From Bacteroidales bacterium (GTDB taxonomy: Bacteria > Bacteroidota > Bacteroidia > Bacteroidales > UBA932), in contig JAGCYZ010000003.1 in assembly GCA_017960545.1 (NCBI GenBank), forward strand, positions 1 through 64,000: DNA of 64,000 nt, written 5' to 3'. Both the position numbers and the translations under genes were made by a program. Positions 38,796 through 46,448 of this stretch are shown one piece after another (the first letter of the stretch is position 1; each line of letters begins with the position of its first letter). Under the pieces are notes generated by a model, which was not told the DNA's origin, did no database searches, and saw only the letters and a list, made by a program, of their open reading frames with translations.

Positions 38796-38800
38796 CCGCT

Positions 38801-39898
38801 ATGGAAAACACCTTGGATTTAGGCGCATATATGAGCGGGAGCATCCGCAGGATAATGGAACAGGCATACAGGAATGTCCTTTCCAATCCGCGGGAAGCGG
38901 CCTTCGCGCTAAAGATGCTCAAGACCTTCCAGAAATCTGAAAGGCGCCGCGCCCGCGTTCTCAAAAGCCAGGGTGTTGACGTTCCCCCGTTTCTCATAAG
39001 CAGCATAGCAACCACCTGCAATCTCAATTGCAAGGGGTGCTATGCCCGCGCCAATGGCATAGCCGCCAGGGAAGGCTCTCCCCCCAAGGCTTCTATGAAC
39101 CCGGAGCAATGGAAGGCCGTCTTTGACGAGGCCGCTTCGCTGGGCATAAACTTCTCCCTGCTTGCCGGAGGCGAGCCTCTCACCAGAAAGGACATCCTGG
39201 AGCAGGTTGCCGGGGTCAGGGATATGATCTTTCCCGTATTCACCAACGGGACCCTTATCGGGAAGACTTACCTGGAGTTTTTCCGTGAGAACCTGAATAT
39301 GATTCCGGTAATAAGCATAGAAGGCACTGCAATGGGGACCGATGCCAGACGCGGCGCCGGAGTCTTCGAGCGCGCCCTCAAGTCTATGGCTATGCTCCGG
39401 GAAGAAAAACTTTTCTTTGGAACCAGCATCACCGTCACAACCGAGAACTACCGTCAGGTCACATCGCAGGAATTCATCGACAGCCTCAGGGACCTGGGAT
39501 GCAAGATTGTCTTCTATGTGGAATACGTGCCCGTAGAGGCCGGAACCGAGCACCTTGCCTTTGCCGATGAGCACGTCCTTGAAATGGAATCCCTTATGGA
39601 GGAACGCCGCTCAGGCTACGACGATATCATCTTCCTGTCCTTCCCCGGCGACGAGAAAGCGCTGGGCGGATGCCTCGCCTCCGGCCGTGGATTCTTCCAC
39701 ATTGGCCCGGACGGCTCGGCGGAGCCCTGCCCCTTCTCTCCCGTCTCGGACAGCAACGTGGCGGCCGGCGGTGTGCTCAAGGCCCTCCAGTCCCCCCTGT
39801 TCCGCAAAATCCGCGACGCCCGCGCCCTGGGCTGGGAGCACACCGGCGGCTGCACCCTCTGGGAACACCGCGACGAGGTCCAGTCCCTCCTCCAGTAA
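38801..39898 (+). CDS. Radical SAM protein of unknown substrate
   Basis: A 365-residue protein with the radical SAM cluster motif CNLNCKGCYA at about 73-82, the SAM-contacting LLAGGEPLTR and VFTNGTLIG, and a C-terminal segment GFFHIGPDGSAEPCPFSPVSD that resembles part of a SPASM/twitch auxiliary-cluster region. The N-terminal 60 residues are helical and basic. ATG 38801 starts five bases after the kinase stop; an earlier in-frame ATG (38765) lies inside the kinase. No peptide substrate gene or partner is visible nearby, so the function is open. Confidence 0.85.
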   Translation: MENTLDLGAYMSGSIRRIMEQAYRNVLSNPREAAFALKMLKTFQKSERRRARVLKSQGVDVPPFLISSIATTCNLNCKGCYARANGIAAREGSPPKASMNPEQWKAVFDEAASLGINFSLLAGGEPLTRKDILEQVAGVRDMIFPVFTNGTLIGKTYLEFFRENLNMIPVISIEGTAMGTDARRGAGVFERALKSMAMLREEKLFFGTSITVTTENYRQVTSQEFIDSLRDLGCKIVFYVEYVPVEAGTEHLAFADEHVLEMESLMEERRSGYDDIIFLSFPGDEKALGGCLASGRGFFHIGPDGSAEPCPFSPVSDSNVAAGGVLKALQSPLFRKIRDARALGWEHTGGCTLWEHRDEVQSLLQ

Positions 39899-40281
39899 CC
39901 CCTCTCCGCCGCCACCCCCTAACCCTCCCGGTTGCGTACCCCTTCGCCGTTTCCTTTTCCCATACCCATTATGAAATTCGGTGGGATGGTCGATACGCCC
40001 CACAAGTAGCCAGGAGGCACATCACCCGTCCCTCTGAGCCCAAATGGCCCCGGAGGGACGCCCCATATGCCCTCCAGTCCCCTCTGAGACCTCCTCCCCA
40101 TCCCTCCGAATTTCATCATCGTCAACTAATCACCCAGATGGTGGGGTGGAGGGACGGAGAGGGACAGAATTGTGGTAGGACCGGGCGAGTTCTATTTCCA
40201 GCGTCTTATCCATACTTCACAAAACGAGACCCAAAAACCGTGAAAAGTTAATTGGAATAATAAAATGATATGGGGATTGTA
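39899..40281. other. Non-coding region with a 146-bp palindromic element
   Basis: The first 70 bases are a pyrimidine-rich run. Positions 39971-40116 form a structured unit: the ends ATGAAATTCGGTGGGATGG (39971-39989) and CCATCCCTCCGAATTTCAT (40098-40116) are inverted repeats with one mismatch in 19. Inside, CGTCCCTC can pair with GAGGGACG, and the motif CCTCTGAG occurs twice. No transposase is present. It resembles a MITE or other dispersed non-coding element. The rest (40117-40281) shows no gene. Confidence 0.65.
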
Positions 40282-40289
40282 TATCTTTG
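40282..40289 (+). promoter_or_regulatory. mnmA -7 element, possibly giving a leaderless mRNA
   Basis: TATCTTTG ends six bases before the A of the mnmA ATG (40295). Bacteroidetes transcription starts roughly that far downstream of the -7 box, so the mRNA may begin at or next to the start codon. Confidence 0.5.
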
Positions 40290-40294
40290 CAACA

Positions 40295-41581
40295 ATGAAG
40301 ATATGCGTGGGACTATCGGGAGGAGTGGACTCCAGCGTTGCCGCCCTGCTGCTCAAGAGACAGGGTTATGACGTGTTTGCCATGTTCATGCAGAACTGGC
40401 ACGACACGGAAGGCACCCTGCACGGAGACTGCGAATGGGAAGAGGACAAGTTCGTGGCCGAGATGGTGGCCCGCAAGATAGGCATCCCCTTCTACTTCGT
40501 GGACCTGTCCAAGCAATACCGCAAGCGGGTCGTGGACTATATGTTCGACGAGTACTCCAAAGGCCGCACTCCCAACCCCGACGTGCTTTGCAACAGGGAA
40601 ATTAAATTCGACGCCTTCCTCCAGGCGGCCCGCTCGCTCGGGGCCGATATGGTGGCTACCGGCCACTACTGCCGCAAGGAGGAATTCACCACGCCTGACG
40701 GCAGGACAATGTACCGCATACTCGCAGGAGACGATTCCAACAAGGACCAGAGCTACTTCCTGTGCCAACTGACCCAGGAGCAGCTGGCCTGCGCAATGTT
40801 CCCCATCGGGGAACTTGACAAGCCGGAAGTGCGGCGCCTTGCCAAGGAGGCTGATCTGCCTTCGGCGGACAAGAAAGACTCCCAGGGAATCTGCTTCGTG
40901 GGAAAGGTGGACCTGCCCGTATTCCTTCAGCAGCAGCTCAAAAGCGTTGAAGGCAACGTGGTGGAAGTCTATGACCAATTCTACCAGGACAGTCCCAAAT
41001 ATGCCCTGGACGCAACCCTGCTGGCCAAGGGCGTCAATTGCACGGACCAGGAGCTGGAGGAACTTTCCTCCCCCATCGACTACAGCGGCATCACCTTCCA
41101 GACGGAGACTTACCGGGCGCGTAACCACCACGCCAAGAAGACCCGCTACAAGGACAATCCCTGGGGAAAGATCATAGGCAAGCACGATGGCGCCCAGTTC
41201 TACACCATAGGACAGCGTAAAGGCCTTAATATCGGAGGCCATAAAGAGCCTGTTTTTGTCCTGGCTACGGACATTGTCTCAAATACCATCTACGTTGGAG
41301 AGGGGCATTCCCACAAGGGGCTGCTGCGCAGCTGCCTGCGGATAGCCCCGGAAGAAATCCACTGGATCCGTCCGGACCTCAAGATGGAGATTGGGGAGAA
41401 CCGCCGGTACCTGGTGCGGATACGCTACCGCCAGCCACTTCAGCAGGCCACCCTCCTTATGCGCTCCAACGGACTCTTCATCCTGTTTGACGAACCGCAG
41501 AGGGGCATCACTCCGGGTCAGTTTGCCGTGTGGTATACGCAAGAGCGGGAAATGCCCGGTTCAGGGGTCATCTCCCGCTAG
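40295..41581 (+). CDS. mnmA: tRNA-specific 2-thiouridylase
   Basis: MnmA thiolates U34 of Glu, Gln and Lys tRNAs. The 428-residue protein starts MKICVGLSGGVDSSVAALLL (PP-loop) and has the catalytic Cys in NPDVLCNREIKF, the second Cys in DSQGICFVGKVDLP, and the C-terminal barrels. An insertion of about 70 residues (from VVEVYDQFYQ to YKDNPWGK) separates the tRNA-binding domain from the FYTIGQRKGLNIGG motif. The ATG at 40265 would place the promoter inside the gene, so 40295 is used. Confidence 0.95.
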   Translation: MKICVGLSGGVDSSVAALLLKRQGYDVFAMFMQNWHDTEGTLHGDCEWEEDKFVAEMVARKIGIPFYFVDLSKQYRKRVVDYMFDEYSKGRTPNPDVLCNREIKFDAFLQAARSLGADMVATGHYCRKEEFTTPDGRTMYRILAGDDSNKDQSYFLCQLTQEQLACAMFPIGELDKPEVRRLAKEADLPSADKKDSQGICFVGKVDLPVFLQQQLKSVEGNVVEVYDQFYQDSPKYALDATLLAKGVNCTDQELEELSSPIDYSGITFQTETYRARNHHAKKTRYKDNPWGKIIGKHDGAQFYTIGQRKGLNIGGHKEPVFVLATDIVSNTIYVGEGHSHKGLLRSCLRIAPEEIHWIRPDLKMEIGENRRYLVRIRYRQPLQQATLLMRSNGLFILFDEPQRGITPGQFAVWYTQEREMPGSGVISR

Positions 41582-41602
41582 TCAATCCGTATCCAGGAAG
41601 GA

Positions 41603-42130
41603 TTATCTGTTGAGCAGACTGTTCATAAAGTCGTCCAGGGAACCGTCGTAATTGATCTTTGTGAGGGTATTGAGCTCTATGATTCCCAAGTCTGAGGTAA
41701 GGGTGATGCCGGACTCGTCAAAAACGCCGTTCCAGTCCCTTCCGTAAAAATTGCGCACGGTAATGATACCGTTCTCCTCCGTGTACATAAAAGTATCGAA
41801 GGTGTAATTGTCTATGTAGTCAACCCCGCAGTCATTCCAGAAATCCGGGCCGTATTCCTCAGGATACCATTGGAAATGGGAGAGCGCCAGGACCGGTGGA
41901 GTATAGACTCCGGTGACAGGATCCGTATAGGACTCGTAGAAAGAGCCAAAATACCCGTGCCACTGCTGGACGGCGTATGGAAGGAGTTTGCCCTCAACTA
42001 TCTTGACCTGGTATTGGTGCATTGTCATAGTATAGTTATCGGGCAGCTTGTCCCTGACGGAATTCATTCCAAACCAGTCACAGGAAGTGAGCGACAGCAG
42101 CAAGGCGGAAAGGATCAGAAACTTCTTCAT
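41603..42130 (-). CDS. Small predicted lipoprotein, function unknown
   Basis: A 175-residue protein with a lipobox signal peptide: LTSC with the lipidated Cys at residue 17 followed by Asp. The mature part is rich in Tyr, Asp and Asn, with no motif I recognise, and has a stretch AVQQWHGYFGSFYESY. It is convergent with mnmA (21 bases between stops) and lies 36 bases downstream of the SRP RNA on the same strand. Confidence 0.7.
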   Translation of the reverse strand: MKKFLILSALLLSLTSCDWFGMNSVRDKLPDNYTMTMHQYQVKIVEGKLLPYAVQQWHGYFGSFYESYTDPVTGVYTPPVLALSHFQWYPEEYGPDFWNDCGVDYIDNYTFDTFMYTEENGIITVRNFYGRDWNGVFDESGITLTSDLGIIELNTLTKINYDGSLDDFMNSLLNR

Positions 42131-42159
42131 AAGTATATCTGTGTTTGATCTGTGGCAAT

Positions 42160-42264
42160 AAAAAAAGGGAAAGCTGGATACATCGCACCGCTACAACCTC
42201 TTACCCTTGCTGTATTCCTACCCTGGGGGAGTTGGGAGGGAGCTGGTCGTGTATGACTTTCCCC
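42160..42264 (-). ncRNA. ffs: Signal recognition particle RNA (bacterial small type)
   Basis: On the minus strand the RNA folds as one long hairpin. Outer pairs are GGGAAAG (about 42263) with CTTTCCC (42173-42167), then CATACA with TGTAT further in. The apical part has the SRP domain IV signature: CCAGG, a GUA/UAC stem closed by the GGAA tetraloop (plus-strand TTCC at 42215-42218), and AGCA on the other side forming the symmetric loop that binds Ffh. CCAACTCCCCCAGG is typical of Bacteroidetes SRP RNAs. A seven-T terminator follows at 42166-42160. It acts with Ffh and FtsY in membrane targeting. Confidence 0.93.
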
Positions 42265-42267
42265 ACG

Positions 42268-42275
42268 CAAATATA
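42268..42275 (-). promoter_or_regulatory. SRP RNA -7 element
   Basis: Plus-strand CAAATATA reads TATATTTG on the minus strand and ends four bases before the first G run of the SRP RNA, matching the RNA's predicted 5' end. Confidence 0.65.
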
Positions 42276-42298
42276 TAAATTATTTCCTAATACGCCGT

Positions 42299-43501
42299 TT
42301 ATTCTGATGTATAATTGTCAAAGTATCCCTGGACAAGCACTACAGGGGTGCCTTTGTCTCCGGAACCGGAAGTAAGGTCGCACAGCGATCCAATCAAGTC
42401 CGTGAGCTGGCGCGGAGTGGTTCCTTCGGACACCATCTTGCCCTTCAGGTCCGCATCCTTTGCCTTTATGCTTGCGCTGATGGCGTCGCGGAGCGCTTCG
42501 CCGCTGAGACCCGCAAAATCATTGTCTGCCAGATACTTGAGCTTAAGCTCATTGGGCGTTCCCCTGAGGCCGTCGGTAAAGGCGGGAGAAACTACAGGGT
42601 CTGCAAGCTCCCAGATCTTGCCCTGAGGGTCCTTGAAGGCGCCGTCTCCGTATATCATAACCTCCACGTGCTTTCCGGTGGCATCCAGGATGCGCTGCTG
42701 GATGTCCAGCACCAGTCCCTTGCATTTATGGGGGAAGAGCTTCACAGTGTCTTCGGTGGCCTTGTTGGATCCAAGCAGGCCGTAGTCCTCGTTGAAGCCG
42801 CTTCCGTCCACGGAGGAGGTGAGGATATCGTCCATTCCAAGTACTATGCGGGCGCCAGCGTCCAGAAGGCGCTTCTTTGTAAGTTTGCGGGTATGGATGT
42901 CGCAGTTGATTACGACGTCCGTGTAATCCAGGATTGCCTTGGCCTGATTGGCGAAGATAACTTCAACCTCTGCACCGCATTCCTTGACCAGGTCCGCGTA
43001 ATAGTCAACGTAATCCACGCCGGTGAATTCGTGCTTTACTACGCCGAAGTGCTTGCGGTACTCTTCAAGGGTGAGCACGTCGCAATACGGGTTGACGCCT
43101 GAATTCTCGATGGCCTCCACGCTGATGAGGGCGTTGCCCACCTCGTCGGAAGGATAGCTGAGCATAAGGACCACTTTCTTGCATCCCATAGCCATTCCGC
43201 GGAGGCAGATAGCAAAGCGGTTGCGCGAAAGGATTGGGAAAATGATGCCGACGGTTCCGCCTCCGGTCTTCTCCTTCACATCTTTTGCTATTGCGCTTAC
43301 GGGAGCGTAATTGCCCTGTGAACGGGCTACCACGGATTCTGTGACTGATATCACATCCCTGTCGCGGATTTCGAAATTTTCTTCAGAGGCTGCAGCGAGA
43401 ACGCTTTCTGTAACAATGGCTGCCAGGTTGTCTCCCTCTCTGATAATAGGGCACCTGATTCCGCGGGACACAGTCCCGACTCTTCTTTGATGATTCTTCA
43501 T
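42299..43501 (-). CDS. Coenzyme F420-0:L-glutamate ligase-like protein
   Basis: A 400-residue cytoplasmic protein starting MKNHQRRVGTVSRGIRCPII. It contains stretches typical of the CofE fold: IREGDNLAAIVTESVL, ISVTESVVARSQGNY, VVINCDIHTRKLTKKRLLDAGAR and MIYGDGAFKDPQGKIWELADP. I start at ATG 43501 because a TATATTTG promoter (43521-43528) sits inside the first codons of the longer frame. CofE adds glutamate to F420-0 in F420 producers. I see no F420 gene here, and gut Bacteroidales are not known to make F420, so the substrate is probably different. It is transcribed on its own. Confidence 0.75.
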   Translation of the reverse strand: MKNHQRRVGTVSRGIRCPIIREGDNLAAIVTESVLAAASEENFEIRDRDVISVTESVVARSQGNYAPVSAIAKDVKEKTGGGTVGIIFPILSRNRFAICLRGMAMGCKKVVLMLSYPSDEVGNALISVEAIENSGVNPYCDVLTLEEYRKHFGVVKHEFTGVDYVDYYADLVKECGAEVEVIFANQAKAILDYTDVVINCDIHTRKLTKKRLLDAGARIVLGMDDILTSSVDGSGFNEDYGLLGSNKATEDTVKLFPHKCKGLVLDIQQRILDATGKHVEVMIYGDGAFKDPQGKIWELADPVVSPAFTDGLRGTPNELKLKYLADNDFAGLSGEALRDAISASIKAKDADLKGKMVSEGTTPRQLTDLIGSLCDLTSGSGDKGTPVVLVQGYFDNYTSE

Positions 43502-43520
43502 TGGTTTTTCTACTAACTCA

Positions 43521-43528
43521 CAAATATA
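43521..43528 (-). promoter_or_regulatory. -7 element of CofE-like gene
   Basis: CAAATATA on the plus strand, TATATTTG on the minus, 19 bases before the ATG at 43501. This element decides the start choice for the gene. Confidence 0.55.
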
Positions 43529-43581
43529 ACAATTATTTGCATTGTTAACCATAGTGTCACCATTCTCAGAACCATAAATTG

Positions 43582-43711
43582 ATCAACGGGAGAAAAGTAA
43601 TCAATCAAAGAAGACCTATCAATGAATCAAAGAAGATCTATCAATGAGAGAAAAGTTATCAATGAGAGAAGCGCAATCAATCAAAGAAGAGTAATTAATT
43701 GGAGAAGAGAC
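43582..43711. repeat. Degenerate tandem array, about 18-bp period, seven units
   Basis: Units begin at 43582, 43600, 43618, 43640, 43658, 43676 and 43694. Each starts ATCAA (ATTAA in the last), contains AGA-rich sequence such as TCAAAGAAGA or GAGAGAAAAG, and is 18 bp except the third (22 bp). Neighbouring units differ by several substitutions, so the array is old or under selection for spacing. It lies upstream of the CofE-like promoter and runs into the large hairpin. Confidence 0.8.
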
Positions 43712-43781
43712 CCTTAGGTCTGAAAGTGATTTGGGCCTAGCCTCTTGTTATTACACTTTCAGACCTAAGGGTCTCTTCTCC
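43701..43781. repeat. 28-bp perfect inverted repeat (large hairpin)
   Basis: Bases 43701-43728 and 43754-43781 are perfect reverse complements (the left arm starts GGAGAAGAGACCCTTAGGTC), separated by 25 bases. The hairpin stands 20 bases after the GH10 stop, on whose transcript it would form an extremely stable stem. On that strand it is not followed by a T run, so it may work in RNA end protection or factor-dependent termination, or it may be a remnant of an insertion. Confidence 0.9.
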
Positions 43782-43801
43782 AGGATAAACTACAAGATAA
43801 A

Positions 43802-44965
43802 CTATTTGCCTGGAATGGCGGCGACGCGCCAGAAGGCCTCGTGAGGAGTGAGGTCCCTGTTGAAGAGCAAAGGATAGTTTGTGCGGCGCGGAACCGGGGA
43901 TCCGTTTTTCCAGGAAGAGCCGTCGTGGGTTCCCCAGAAAGTAACGCGGTCGATGGCATCGCGGTGGTCATAGAAAATCTTGAACAGCTCTTCGTACCTG
44001 TCGGCAAGCTGCTTCTCCACCTCCGGCGGCAGACCGTCCTTGTAAGGATCGAGGTACTCCTCGAACTCCTCGAGCTGGAACTGCGACTCCTGCAGGGCCT
44101 GGCCAATGACCTGACCTTCCCTTGAGATGGGCAGAACGTCAATGTCAATTTCTGTGATCATAACCTTCACGCCCAGGGCGGAGAGCTTTTCGATAGCCTC
44201 CTCCACATAATGGTTCTTGGGATAGTTCAGGCCCCAGTGAGCCTGGATGCCCACTCCGTCAATGCGGATGCCCTCCTCTTGGAGCATCTTTACTATATGG
44301 ATGACGCCCTCGAGCTTGGAAGGACGCCAGACGTTGAACTCGTTGTAATAGAGTTCCGTGTCGGGGGCGTACTGCTGGGCGAAGCGGAACACGGTCTTAA
44401 CTATCTCGTCGCCGTACTCCTCGCCGCCGAAGGCGTGTACCCAACCCCTGTCGCGATAGCCGCCCTCTTCGGAAACGATCTCGTTGAGAACGTCCCAGGC
44501 GTCCACCCTGCCCTTGAAATGGGTGCAGACAGTTTCGATATAGCTGCGCAGAGTCTCAACAAGTTCGTCGTGGCTCTTGGGGTTGCCTTTTTCATCGTTC
44601 CAGAAGAATTCCGGGGTCTGGTTATGCCAGCACAGGGTGTGTCCCATTACGAACATTCCGTGCTCCACGGCAAAATCCACATACCTGTCGGCCCTCTCCC
44701 AATTCCATACGTCCGGCCTGGGATGCAGGGACTGAGGCTTGAGCTCGTTACCGGGAGTGAGCGAGTTGAAATGCTTGAGAATCAACTCTACGAGTTCCGG
44801 GTTGCGGTCGCTGATATCGGCCGTGCTGACGGCGGCTCCCATCTTGAAGGCGTCCTTGTAAACTTCTTTCAATGCGGGCATCTCTGCCGGATGCTGATCC
44901 TGCTGTCCGGAGCAGGCTGGCAGGATGATGGCCAGCGCTATGCTTATCTTGTGCAGTGTTTTCAT
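43802..44965 (-). CDS. GH10 endo-1,4-beta-xylanase, lipoprotein
   Basis: A 387-residue secreted enzyme with a lipobox (LPAC, Cys18), so probably anchored at the cell surface. GH10 marks are HFNSLTPGNELKPQSLHP, GHTLCWHNQTPEFF, the acid/base Glu in DAWDVLNEIV (about residue 162), QAHWGL, the nucleophile Glu in VMITEIDIDV and FWGTHDGSSW. It cleaves internal xylan linkages. It is the last gene of a three-gene unit, beginning six bases after the GH43 stop. Confidence 0.93.
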   Translation of the reverse strand: MKTLHKISIALAIILPACSGQQDQHPAEMPALKEVYKDAFKMGAAVSTADISDRNPELVELILKHFNSLTPGNELKPQSLHPRPDVWNWERADRYVDFAVEHGMFVMGHTLCWHNQTPEFFWNDEKGNPKSHDELVETLRSYIETVCTHFKGRVDAWDVLNEIVSEEGGYRDRGWVHAFGGEEYGDEIVKTVFRFAQQYAPDTELYYNEFNVWRPSKLEGVIHIVKMLQEEGIRIDGVGIQAHWGLNYPKNHYVEEAIEKLSALGVKVMITEIDIDVLPISREGQVIGQALQESQFQLEEFEEYLDPYKDGLPPEVEKQLADRYEELFKIFYDHRDAIDRVTFWGTHDGSSWKNGSPVPRRTNYPLLFNRDLTPHEAFWRVAAIPGK

Positions 44966-44971
44966 ATGGGG

Positions 44972-46432
44972 TTATTTTACGGGTTCGAAATTCTTGAATT
45001 CCCACTTGGAGTTGTCGCTGTTGAAGTCGAAGGGCGCAAGGGTGGGAGAACAGTCGCCCAGGGATACGAGGGCATAGGGCTCGTCGTGTCCGGGGATGGA
45101 CTTGGGCATAATGCGGAAGGTTCCGTCGGTGAGTTGGTCTATGCGCCAGAGCTGCTCGGGAGCGCCGGTGAACTCGGGAACGGTGTCAACCTCGGCCTTC
45201 TCGTTGGCAGCGAGGGCGCGGTTTGTTCCCGCGATCACTATCTTGTAATAAGGGCCGCCAAGATATCCGCCTGCCTCCGGCACGGGGATGATGCTCCACC
45301 TCTGCCAGGGACGGCCCATATAATAGCCGTTCCTCGCTCCTATCACGCCCTGCGGCCAGGTGTCTATCACGTCCTCCAGTTTCTGCTGCTCCACCTTGAC
45401 CACGGCCTGGTTTGCCGCATTGCGGTTGAAGCCGCCCATTGCGCCCTGCGCGCGGATGAATTCAACTTCCAGTTCGAGGGCGTAACCGCTCCTGACGGAT
45501 TTGATCTCGTATGTTCCCTCCTTGAAGGCCTCGCCTGCTTCCGGCCATCCGTTCTTCCAGAGAAGAGGGCGGATGCCCAGCACGCTGCGGCCGCTCTGGT
45601 CCATATCGGCCTCCCAGTGGAAGGAGAGTATCTCCACCCCCTCCTCCACGATGTAACGGCCGAAATGTCCGGGGCCTACGAGCCTGCCTTCGGTGGTGAT
45701 GACGGACTTGCCGCCGCCTTCTATCATAGAGCGTCCCACATTGTCAATGAACGGGCCGTTTACATTGCGTGAGCGGCCTACGACAATGTTGTATGTGGCG
45801 TTTACGCCGTCGCAGCAGGTGCCGTGGGTGCCAAGCAAGTAGTACCAGCCATCGCGGTACATCATTGTGGAGGCTTCCATATTCCTGCCCACGTCAATTC
45901 CCACGTTGCCTTCTACACGGAGGCCGGTCTTGGGATCGAGCTCAAACTGGCGTATATGTCCGAAATAGGTTCCGGCCGTAAGCCAGAGCCTTCCGGTGGT
46001 GGGATCGAGAAGGACGCCGGGGTCGATGGCGTTGAAGTCTTCGTCAACGAGCGATTCGGCAACCATTACGGCCTCGGAGTAGGCGAAGTCCGGCGACTCG
46101 GGGTCCATTGTCTTGTTCCACATAGTCATTATCTTGCTGGCGTGGCCGCCGCCCATTCCGCCTCCGGTGGTTCCGTAAATCACAAGATATCTGTCGCCTA
46201 TCTTGATGGCGTCCGGAGCGGCGCCTCCGCCGGGCCTCACGGCCCCGCTGTGCCAGCTCCATCCGTCCTCGGAGATCAGGCCTCCGCTGCCGGTTCCATA
46301 AGTATAGTATTTACCGTCGCACTCCACGATTGTAGAAGGATCGTGGATGAAAGGGGCTCCGGTCTGGGCAAACAATGATATGCCGGACAGAAGAAGAGCG
46401 GCTGCAATGGATATGATTGATGTTCTTTTCAT
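44972..46432 (-). CDS. Exported GH43-type arabinosidase/xylosidase with C-terminal carbohydrate-binding region
   Basis: A 486-residue protein with a signal peptide (about 1-22, ISLFAQ). The N-terminal five-blade GH43 domain (to about 320) shows the base Asp in FIHDPSTI, the pKa-modulating Asp in NAIDPGVLLD and Glu in NMEASTMMYRDGWYYL. The C-terminal 150 residues (RPWQRWSIIP, QLWRIDQLTDGTFRI) look like a ricin-B/CBM13-like domain. The motifs resemble arabinan endo-arabinosidase-type GH43. Co-operation with the GH10 enzyme points to arabinoxylan. Confidence 0.88.
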   Translation of the reverse strand: MKRTSIISIAAALLLSGISLFAQTGAPFIHDPSTIVECDGKYYTYGTGSGGLISEDGWSWHSGAVRPGGGAAPDAIKIGDRYLVIYGTTGGGMGGGHASKIMTMWNKTMDPESPDFAYSEAVMVAESLVDEDFNAIDPGVLLDPTTGRLWLTAGTYFGHIRQFELDPKTGLRVEGNVGIDVGRNMEASTMMYRDGWYYLLGTHGTCCDGVNATYNIVVGRSRNVNGPFIDNVGRSMIEGGGKSVITTEGRLVGPGHFGRYIVEEGVEILSFHWEADMDQSGRSVLGIRPLLWKNGWPEAGEAFKEGTYEIKSVRSGYALELEVEFIRAQGAMGGFNRNAANQAVVKVEQQKLEDVIDTWPQGVIGARNGYYMGRPWQRWSIIPVPEAGGYLGGPYYKIVIAGTNRALAANEKAEVDTVPEFTGAPEQLWRIDQLTDGTFRIMPKSIPGHDEPYALVSLGDCSPTLAPFDFNSDNSKWEFKNFEPVK

Positions 46433-46448
46433 AATTGTCGGGCGTTTA

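Noticed and set aside
39919..40125. A 68-codon minus-strand frame rich in Gly and Pro spanning the palindromic element
   Set aside because: The frame is a by-product of the inverted repeat. It has no promoter or homologous look that I recognise.
43582..43781. CRISPR array or integron attC site
   Set aside because: The units are short, degenerate and without unique spacers. The hairpin is perfectly paired and lacks attC core sites, and no integrase is nearby.
43701..43781. Ordinary intrinsic terminator of the xylan unit
   Set aside because: The stem is far longer than usual and no T run follows on the minus strand; kept as an inverted repeat of unknown role.
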